From NCBI GenBank assembly GCA_023387715.1, contig JAEWHQ010000107.1:1-11917 (forward strand): 11,917 nt of DNA, given 5' to 3'. Under the pieces are notes generated by a model. The model was not told the DNA's origin and made no database searches. It saw only the letters and a list, made by a program, of their open reading frames with translations. The first letter of the stretch is position 1. Every line of letters begins with the position of its first letter. This DNA comes from Pseudomonadota bacterium (GTDB taxonomy: Bacteria; Pseudomonadota; Alphaproteobacteria; Rhizobiales; Rhizobiaceae). Both the position numbers and the translations under genes were made by a program. Below, piece after piece: positions 6,752-11,917 of the stretch.

Positions 6752-7671
6752 GAAGGATCGATCCCCGTTGGAATGGAGGCAAGGGTGCTGCGTTGCTCAG
6801 CCCGTTTGTTCAGCACGCTTTCGCGGTAGATCATATAGACACCACTGCTCACCACAATCAGCGCGCCGATAATTGTCCAAAGGTCAGGCGGCTCACGGAA
6901 AATGACGGTGCTGAGAATGATTGCCCATAACAGGCTGGTATAACGGAAAGGGGAAACAAAAGAGATTTCTCCCTGACGCATGGCCATGATGATGAAGCTA
7001 TAGCCAATCAGCAGCAAAACTGCCGCAATAATGCAGAGGAAAACACTGTTTACAGTTAAAGGTGTCCAGCCGCCCATCGGCATGATGATGGCAGCGCCTA
7101 TCATCGTGGTAGCAACGGTTGTAAGCGTTGAGAGATAAAGTGTCGGCACTGTGTCGGGAACACGGCGCGTTGCAATATCGCGCACAGCAGCGGCCAAAAC
7201 GCTTAAGAGCAAAAGCCCGATACTGGTGAGACCGGCAATTTCATTGCCGCCCGGACGAATGATAATCAACACGCCGACAAGACCAATGAGAATACATGTC
7301 CAGCGACGCCAGCCGACATGCTCCCGCAAAAACACTGCTGCACCGATGGTCACAAACAAAGGAACTGCCTGAAAGATGGAGGAGGCAAAAGCCTGTGAGA
7401 CAAATTTAAGCACATAAATATAGGTGATGGCTGCAACGACTTCGGCGGCGACACGCAAGGCGACCATCGCGTTAAAGCCGATTTTCCGTAAGCTGCCCTG
7501 ATACCATGCCAAAGTGGTGATAATGGCGGTGGCAAAGCAACCGCGCACCAACATATATTGGCCGCCATTCATCTCTTGCGCCAAGATTTTGGTGATACTG
7601 TCGCCGATGGTGAATAATCCCATCGCAATCATCATATAGATACCGGCACGCAAATTGGCAGAGTTTACCAC
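6748..7671 (-). CDS. DMT superfamily (EamA-type) permease inside the moaA-mobAB operon
   Basis: The 307-residue product has about ten hydrophobic helices in two EamA repeats. The first runs from GIYMMIAMGLFTIGDSITKIL to LIGLVGVLIIIRPGG, the second from GLLLLSVLAAAVRDIATRRV to IGALIVVSSGVYMIYRES. A polar 25-residue cytoplasmic tail (NKRAEQRSTLASIPTGIDPS) follows. The sub-type resembles the RhaT/YdcZ-like and S-adenosylmethionine-transporter-like EamA proteins common in Rhizobiales; the substrate is unknown. The start is GTG at 7671, the first start codon after an in-frame TGA, and it has no clear ribosome site. ATG at codon 13 (7635) is a possible alternative. It lies 72 bases after moaA without a terminator, and its stop overlaps the mobA start by four bases, so it is co-transcribed with molybdenum-cofactor genes. 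A role in that pathway is inference only. Confidence 0.9.
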   Translation of the reverse strand: MVNSANLRAGIYMMIAMGLFTIGDSITKILAQEMNGGQYMLVRGCFATAIITTLAWYQGSLRKIGFNAMVALRVAAEVVAAITYIYVLKFVSQAFASSIFQAVPLFVTIGAAVFLREHVGWRRWTCILIGLVGVLIIIRPGGNEIAGLTSIGLLLLSVLAAAVRDIATRRVPDTVPTLYLSTLTTVATTMIGAAIIMPMGGWTPLTVNSVFLCIIAAVLLLIGYSFIIMAMRQGEISFVSPFRYTSLLWAIILSTVIFREPPDLWTIIGALIVVSSGVYMIYRESVLNKRAEQRSTLASIPTGIDPS

Positions 7672-7743
7672 GGCAAGGCTTTCATATTTATCATTATTAT
7701 GGGTATTGGAAAAAGCAGAAACTTAACAAGTTCGGCGCGGAAC

Positions 7744-8790
7744 CTATCCGCCGGTCATGCTCATATGTCTGGATAGTGCAGGGCGCTGATCGCGCCGGTC
7801 GATGATAAAATCATGCCCCTTCGGCTTACGGGAAATTGCTTCATCGATAGTGCGGCTGAGAAGTGCATTGCTTTCGGAAGCACGAAGCGGCTCGCGCAAA
7901 TCAGTTGCATCTTCCTGACCTAAACACATGAACAGCGTGCCGGTGCAGGTAATGCGCACGCGATTGCAGCTTTCACAGAAATTATGGGTCAACGGGGTAA
8001 TAAAGCCAAGTTTGCCGCCAGTTTCTGCAATCTTGTAATAACGGGCAGGGCCGCCGGTGCGATAGCTTAGCGGCGTAAGCGTAAATTCCGATTGCAGATC
8101 TTGCCTCACCTTGGAGAGCGGCAGATATTGGTCGGTGCGATCAATATCAATCTCGCCGAGCGGCATGGTTTCAATCAGTGTCATATCCATGCCGCGCCCA
8201 TGTGCCCATTGAAGCATGGATGGAATTTCAAACTCGTTGAAATCTTTCAGGGCAACCGTGTTGAGCTTGACATGCAAGCCGGCTTCTAGGGCTGCATCAA
8301 TGCCATTGAGCACCTGCTCAAGCTTGCCCCAGCGGGTGATCTGTTGAAACTTATCATGGTCTAGCGTGTCGATGGAAACATTGATGCGCTGAACGCCGCA
8401 TTCTTTCAATTCCCGTGCAAAACGCGATAATTGCGAGCCATTGGTGGTGAGTGTCAGCTCTTCGAGTGCGCCGCTTTCTAAATGGCGGGAAAGCTCGCGA
8501 ATAAGATGCATGATGTTTTTACGCATCAAAGGTTCACCACCGGTAAGCCTTAGTTTTTTGACGCCTTTGGCTATAAATGTGCTGCAAAGACGGTCTAATT
8601 CTTCCAGCGAGAGCAGGTCTTTGCGCGGCAGAAAGGTCATATGTTCTGCCATGCAATATGTGCAGCGAAAATCACATCTGTCTGTCACCGAAACGCGCAA
8701 ATAATTGATGACCCGCTCAAACGGATCAATCATTGGCGCATAAGGCTCAAAATCAGCTGTTTTTTTCACGTCCTGCATTGAAAAGCTCAT
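7744..8790 (-). CDS. moaA: GTP 3',8-cyclase MoaA (radical SAM)
   Basis: MoaA starts molybdenum-cofactor synthesis: with S-adenosylmethionine it converts GTP to (8S)-3',8-cyclo-7,8-dihydro-GTP, which MoaC turns into cyclic pyranopterin. The 348 residues contain every key element. The radical-SAM cluster motif is C39-x3-C43-x2-C46 in [12 protein letters not shown], and the SAM-binding GGEP is at 84-87. The second [4Fe-4S] cluster has C272-x2-C275-x13-C289. The C-terminal Gly-Gly (MTGG) needed for activity is intact. It is the first gene of a minus-strand unit with a permease, mobA and mobB; moaC is not here. The start at 8790 lacks a nearby Shine-Dalgarno (GAGG is about 15 bases away), and ATG at codon 5 is an alternative. 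A divergent DUF971 gene begins 170 bases away. No Moco-riboswitch-like fold was recognised upstream, though this cannot be excluded by eye. Confidence 0.97.
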   Translation of the reverse strand: MSFSMQDVKKTADFEPYAPMIDPFERVINYLRVSVTDRCDFRCTYCMAEHMTFLPRKDLLSLEELDRLCSTFIAKGVKKLRLTGGEPLMRKNIMHLIRELSRHLESGALEELTLTTNGSQLSRFARELKECGVQRINVSIDTLDHDKFQQITRWGKLEQVLNGIDAALEAGLHVKLNTVALKDFNEFEIPSMLQWAHGRGMDMTLIETMPLGEIDIDRTDQYLPLSKVRQDLQSEFTLTPLSYRTGGPARYYKIAETGGKLGFITPLTHNFCESCNRVRITCTGTLFMCLGQEDATDLREPLRASESNALLSRTIDEAISRKPKGHDFIIDRRDQRPALSRHMSMTGG

Positions 8791-8960
8791 TATTATTATG
8801 CTTCGCCCTCATATTCAGAGATAAGACTTCTAAGCTTCGCTGTCCAGCAATCAAAATGGTTTGATCATGACTTATCGCAAGCGCGTGCTATTGCCTTGTG
8901 ATTGATGAGAATTGCGCGTAAATCTTGACGCAAGAGCAAAGGCATTAAAGGAGCAGTTTT

Positions 8961-9326
8961 GTGAGTGATATCTGGCCGGTGGAGTTGCGGGTTTCACAAG
9001 ACCGCACTGAGCTGAACATCAGCTTTGATAATGGCAGTTCTTATGTGCTTCGTGCTGAAATGTTGCGGGTCTTATCACCTTCGGCAGAAGTGCAGGGACA
9101 CACGCCGGAACAACGCAAAACCATTGGCGGCAAGCGCAATGTGACGATCAGCCGGATCGAGCCGATTGGTAATTATGCTGTGCGTATTGTTTTTGATGAC
9201 AGGCATGATAGCGGCTTGTTTACATGGAATTATCTGCACAAACTGGGTGCCGAGCATGATGCGCTTTGGCAGGCTTACTTGGCTGAATTGGCAGAAAAAG
9301 GCTTGTCGCGCGATTCCCGATTTTAA
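8961..9326 (+). CDS. DUF971 (gamma-butyrobetaine hydroxylase-like N-terminal) domain protein
   Basis: This 121-residue soluble protein is a stand-alone DUF971 domain. It opens with strands WPVELRVSQDRTELNISFDNGSSYVLRAEMLRVLSPSAE, then has a GHTPEQR loop (46-52) and ends with the conserved pattern NYAVRIVFDDRHDSGLFTWNYLHKLG (71-96). The same domain is found at the N-terminus of gamma-butyrobetaine hydroxylases and in plant HCF101, an iron-sulfur carrier. The protein has no cysteine, so it cannot bind a cluster through Cys itself. The start is GTG with a strong AAAGGAG ribosome site seven bases before it (8947-8953). It is transcribed away from moaA, an iron-sulfur enzyme gene, from a shared 170-base region, and is followed at once by a terminator. 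A function in iron-sulfur or cofactor metabolism is inferred from family and neighbours only. Confidence 0.9.
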   Translation: MSDIWPVELRVSQDRTELNISFDNGSSYVLRAEMLRVLSPSAEVQGHTPEQRKTIGGKRNVTISRIEPIGNYAVRIVFDDRHDSGLFTWNYLHKLGAEHDALWQAYLAELAEKGLSRDSRF

Positions 9327-9328
9327 TG

Positions 9329-9360
9329 AAAAAAGCCGGAAATTTCTTTCCGGCTTTTTT
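9329..9360. terminator. Bidirectional terminator between convergent genes
   Basis: A perfect 14-bp stem (AAAAAAGCCGGAAA, 9329-9342, with TTTCCGGCTTTTTT, 9347-9360) closes a TTTC loop. Six A on one side and six T on the other serve both strands. It lies three bases after the DUF971 stop and 20 bases past the fumarase stop, ending both convergent transcripts. Confidence 0.92.
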
Positions 9361-9380
9361 GATGTTGTTTTATAAAAATA

Positions 9381-11000
9381 TTAGCTGAGGTTCAGCTCTT
9401 TAAAGAAGTCGTTGCCCTTGTCATCAATGACGATGAAAGCAGGGAAATCGACAACCTCAATGCGCCAGATGGCTTCCATGCCGAGTTCCGGATATTCAAC
9501 CACTTCGACTTTCTTGATACAGTCTTGAGCCAGGCGTGCGGCAGGGCCGCCGATGGAACCAAGATAAAAACCGCCATGTTTGCCGCAAGCATCACGCACC
9601 TGACGGGAACGGTTACCCTTGGCAAGCATGACCATTGAGCCGCCAAAAGACTGGAACTGGTCAACATAAGAGTCCATACGTCCTGCCGTGGTCGGGCCAA
9701 AGGAGCCGGAAGCATAACCGGTCGGGGTCTTGGCAGGGCCTGCATAATAGATCGGATGGTTTTTGAAATATTCCGGCATGCTTTCGCCGTTTTCCAACCG
9801 TTCACGGATTTTAGCATGTGCCAAATCGCGCGCAACAATGATAGAGCCGGACAGGGAAAGCTGTGTCTTTACAGGATGTTGCGATAATTCTTTTAAAATT
9901 TGGTCCATCGGCTGATTAAGATCAATTTTCACCACATGGGATGAAAGCTTTTCCTCATCAATCTCAGGCATATATTGTGCCGGATTAGTTTCCAGCTGCT
10001 CAAGGAAGATGCCTTCCTTGGTGATTTTAGCTTTTGCCTGACGGTCAGCCGAGCAGGAAACACCAAGGCCGATTGGCAGTGATGCACCGTGGCGTGGCAG
10101 GCGGATAACGCGTACATCATGGCAGAAATATTTGCCGCCGAACTGCGCGCCCACTCCAAGCGACTGGGTCAGTTTATGAATTTCTTTTTCCATTTCCAGA
10201 TCACGGAAAGCGTGGCCGGTTTCGGAGCCTTCAGTTGGCAACTCATCCAGATAGCGTGTGGAGGCAAGCTTCACGGTTTTCAGGTTCATCTCGGCAGATG
10301 TGCCGCCGATAACAATCGCCAGATGGTAAGGCGGGCAGGCCGCGGTGCCGAGGGTCAGGATTTTCTCTTTCAGAAACTCGATCATCCGGTCATGGGTGAG
10401 GAGGGATGGCGTGCCCTGAAACAGGAATGTTTTATTGGCCGAGCCGCCGCCTTTGGCAACAAACAGGAACTTATAGGCATCGTCGCCTTCCTGATAAATG
10501 TCGATTTGTGCAGGCAGGTTGTTCTTGGTGTTCTTTTCTTCAAACATTGAAATCGGCGCAAGCTGGGAGTAGCGCAGATTTTTCTTGTTGTAAGCATCCA
10601 AAACACCGGCGCCCAATGCATCGGCATCGCCGCCTTCTGTCCAGACGCGACGGCCTTTTTTACCCATAATGATTGCCGTGCCGGTGTCTTGACACATTGG
10701 CAAAATGCCGCCCGCAGCAATATTGGCGTTTTTCAAAAGGTCGTAAGCGACGAAACGGTCATTGTCAGTGGCTTCCGGATCTTCCAGAATATTGGCCAGC
10801 TGTTTGAGGTGGCTCGGGCGCAGCAGATGGTTGATGTCTGAAAAAGCGGCTTCCGACAACAGGCGCAAGCCTTCTTCCTCGACGGTCAGGATTTCCTGAC
10901 CTTTGAATGTTTCGACCGAAACATAATCGGATGTCAGTTTGCGATATTCAGTTTTGTCTTCACCGAGCGGAAAAAGATCGGCGGCGCTTAACTCAGCCAT
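9381..11000 (-). CDS. fumA: Class I (iron-sulfur) fumarate hydratase
   Basis: This enzyme hydrates fumarate to L-malate in the TCA cycle, using an oxygen-sensitive [4Fe-4S] cluster. With the start at 11000 it has 539 residues (E. coli FumA 548). The three cluster cysteines are present in their motifs: C103 in MCQDTGTA, C222 in ACPPYHLA and C316 in VSCSADR. The N-terminal alpha domain includes [11 protein letters not shown] and GGGSANK, and the C-terminal beta domain includes [11 protein letters not shown] and GGPAARLA. The frame is open to an ATG at 11036, but an excellent AAGGTGAGG ribosome site (11007-11015) lies just before two ATGs at 11003 and 11000. Six-base spacing favours 11000, and the residues after it ([20 protein letters not shown]) look like a normal class I start. 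It is probably monocistronic and ends at the 9329-9360 terminator. The paralogous symbols fumA and fumB cannot be told apart here. Confidence 0.96.
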   Translation of the reverse strand: MAELSAADLFPLGEDKTEYRKLTSDYVSVETFKGQEILTVEEEGLRLLSEAAFSDINHLLRPSHLKQLANILEDPEATDNDRFVAYDLLKNANIAAGGILPMCQDTGTAIIMGKKGRRVWTEGGDADALGAGVLDAYNKKNLRYSQLAPISMFEEKNTKNNLPAQIDIYQEGDDAYKFLFVAKGGGSANKTFLFQGTPSLLTHDRMIEFLKEKILTLGTAACPPYHLAIVIGGTSAEMNLKTVKLASTRYLDELPTEGSETGHAFRDLEMEKEIHKLTQSLGVGAQFGGKYFCHDVRVIRLPRHGASLPIGLGVSCSADRQAKAKITKEGIFLEQLETNPAQYMPEIDEEKLSSHVVKIDLNQPMDQILKELSQHPVKTQLSLSGSIIVARDLAHAKIRERLENGESMPEYFKNHPIYYAGPAKTPTGYASGSFGPTTAGRMDSYVDQFQSFGGSMVMLAKGNRSRQVRDACGKHGGFYLGSIGGPAARLAQDCIKKVEVVEYPELGMEAIWRIEVVDFPAFIVIDDKGNDFFKELNLS

Positions 11001-11006
11001 CATATA

Positions 11007-11015
11007 CCTCACCTT
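11007..11015 (-). promoter_or_regulatory. Ribosome binding site that decides the fumarase start
   Basis: Minus-strand AAGGTGAGG lies three bases before the ATG at 11003 and six before the ATG at 11000. No comparable site precedes the upstream in-frame ATG at 11036, so the 12-residue extension from that codon is probably untranslated. Confidence 0.7.
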
Positions 11016-11249
11016 ATGCGCCTCATTATTAAACATTGAGGCTTTGCAATATGTGCCGCTTTTAGCCCGTCATGCCCAATAATCCACTGCGGCAGATTGC
11101 GCCTGCACCATTCGTGAACAAAAAATCGCGGGTATATTTGTTGGTGGGGCGCTTCTGTTAAACGTTTCTATACGGGATGAGGCATAAAATACCGGATGTG
11201 GGCTTACAGTGTTGCGCTGACAAAATATGATAAAGCAGGCAGGCATTTG

Positions 11250-11917
11250 ATGACGAAGAATTACTCCCGACAGAAAATCTATCTGAAGCAATCACTCGCA
11301 AAAGCGGGGTTGTTGGCGGGCTTTATTGTCAGTGCATCCTTGTCGGTGACTGAAGTACAGGCTGCCAACACTTTGATGGAGCTTTTTCAAAAGAAAAAGG
11401 CGCCAGCAGTAGAAACGGTGCAGCCAGCACCACAGGCACCTGCTGTCAGAAAAAACATTCCTGCCACACAGGCGGCTAAACTGGCGGCACCGGTTGCCGC
11501 ACCTGTCAAAGCGGTGAAAGTTTCCGGGCCTCAGATTTATGATTACAAGACTGATAAACTTGTTCGCATTGATTTATCCAAGATTAATGAGCCGGTAACA
11601 AGTGCTGCGGCTGATGTGGCTTTGGTGACACCTGCCAGTGAAACGCAGACCGATGCAACGCCTGTCGTTGAGGATAAACTCTATAACGAATTGAAGGGCT
11701 CTTTTGCCTCAACACGTATCATGGCGGAAAAGCCGATTGCTGAAGCTGTCGCTGATTTTTATATCAATCAGCAGCGCTTGCTTTGGGTGGATGAAAATGG
11801 CGCAACAGCGCGCGCCGAAAAACTTTTGGCGTTTTTTGATAATGCTGATGAAGACGGTTTGAACCCAAAAGATTATGCCGTTGAAGAAATCGGTCTGACA
11901 ACCGCTGACAGTAATGA
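11250..11917 (+). CDS. L,D-transpeptidase of the YcbB/LdtD type, N-terminal part
   Basis: The frame is open from ATG 11250 to the right edge (222 codons), so the C-terminal part is outside. A basic start (MTKNYSRQKIYLKQ) and hydrophobic core (AGLLAGFIVSASLSV) form a signal peptide or anchor, with a likely cut after VQA at residue 38. Residues 50-90 are a low-complexity Ala/Pro/Val/Lys linker, as in periplasmic proteins that cross the peptidoglycan. From about residue 160, AVADFYINQQRLLWVDENG...AEKLLAFFDNADEDGLNPKDYAV matches the scaffold domain before the YkuD catalytic domain in YcbB-type enzymes. These form 3-3 cross-links in peptidoglycan or attach proteins to it. The catalytic Cys would lie beyond the window and cannot be checked. 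An AGGCAGG ribosome site lies six bases before the ATG. The gene is divergent from the fumarase gene. Confidence 0.82.
   Translation, partial: MTKNYSRQKIYLKQSLAKAGLLAGFIVSASLSVTEVQAANTLMELFQKKKAPAVETVQPAPQAPAVRKNIPATQAAKLAAPVAAPVKAVKVSGPQIYDYKTDKLVRIDLSKINEPVTSAAADVALVTPASETQTDATPVVEDKLYNELKGSFASTRIMAEKPIAEAVADFYINQQRLLWVDENGATARAEKLLAFFDNADEDGLNPKDYAVEEIGLTTADSN

Noticed and set aside
8791..8960. Possible molybdenum-cofactor riboswitch upstream of moaA.
   Set aside because: The 170-base region is shared with a divergent gene, and no long multi-helix fold or terminator/anti-terminator pair was visible by eye; a covariance-model search would be decisive.
10089..10550. A 153-codon plus-strand frame opposite the fumarase gene.
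   Set aside because: It lies wholly inside a strongly conserved gene and its sequence matches no family I know; it is the antisense shadow of the fumarase codons.
11070..11291. A 73-codon minus-strand frame across the fumarase/L,D-transpeptidase divergent region.
   Set aside because: It starts inside the transpeptidase gene, has no ribosome site, no recognisable domain and an unbiased composition; most of it is upstream regulatory space.

Overview
The window looks like chromosomal core sequence from an alphaproteobacterium, most probably of the Rhizobiales (Hyphomicrobiales). The class I fumarase, the YcbB-type L,D-transpeptidase, the HisJ-like amino-acid transporter and the DUF971 gene next to moaA all fit that group. 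Base composition, judged by eye, is moderate (roughly 45-50% GC), lower than in Brucella or Agrobacterium, so a host-associated or gut-associated relative of the Brucella/Bartonella branch is possible. That placement is inference. No phage, insertion sequence, CRISPR array, tRNA or rRNA gene was seen.

Layout from left to right. (1) Positions 1-805, minus strand: a DMT/EamA permease cut by the left edge. (2) 998-1870, minus: a beta-hydroxyacid dehydrogenase, followed by a bidirectional terminator hairpin at 915-942. (3) 1998-5179, minus: a probable operon for a basic-amino-acid ABC importer. It reads binding protein, 13-bp hairpin, HisQ-like permease, HisM-like permease (ATGA overlap), then a glutathione S-transferase-like gene and a terminator-like hairpin. 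The ATPase gene that normally completes such operons is absent; the GST gene sits in its place. (4) 5180-5564: a 385-base AT-rich stretch without a convincing gene. (5) 5565-8790, minus: a molybdenum-cofactor operon, moaA, then a DMT permease, mobA and mobB, the last three joined by 4-base ATGA overlaps. (6) 8961-9326, plus: a DUF971 protein divergent from moaA. (7) A 14-bp-stem terminator at 9329-9360 separates it from a convergent class I [4Fe-4S] fumarase (minus, to about 11000). (8) 11250 to the right edge, plus: the start of an exported L,D-transpeptidase.

How the genes work together: MoaA makes the first pterin intermediate of the molybdenum cofactor, MobA adds GMP to it and MobB assists. 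The remaining moa, mog and moe steps must be encoded elsewhere. The iron-sulfur enzymes MoaA and fumarase flank a DUF971 gene whose family has been linked to iron-sulfur handling. The clearest oddities are the ATPase-less importer with its embedded hairpin, and the uncharacterised permease translationally chained to mobA-mobB. I saw no clearly new multi-gene system; most of the window is ordinary housekeeping DNA.
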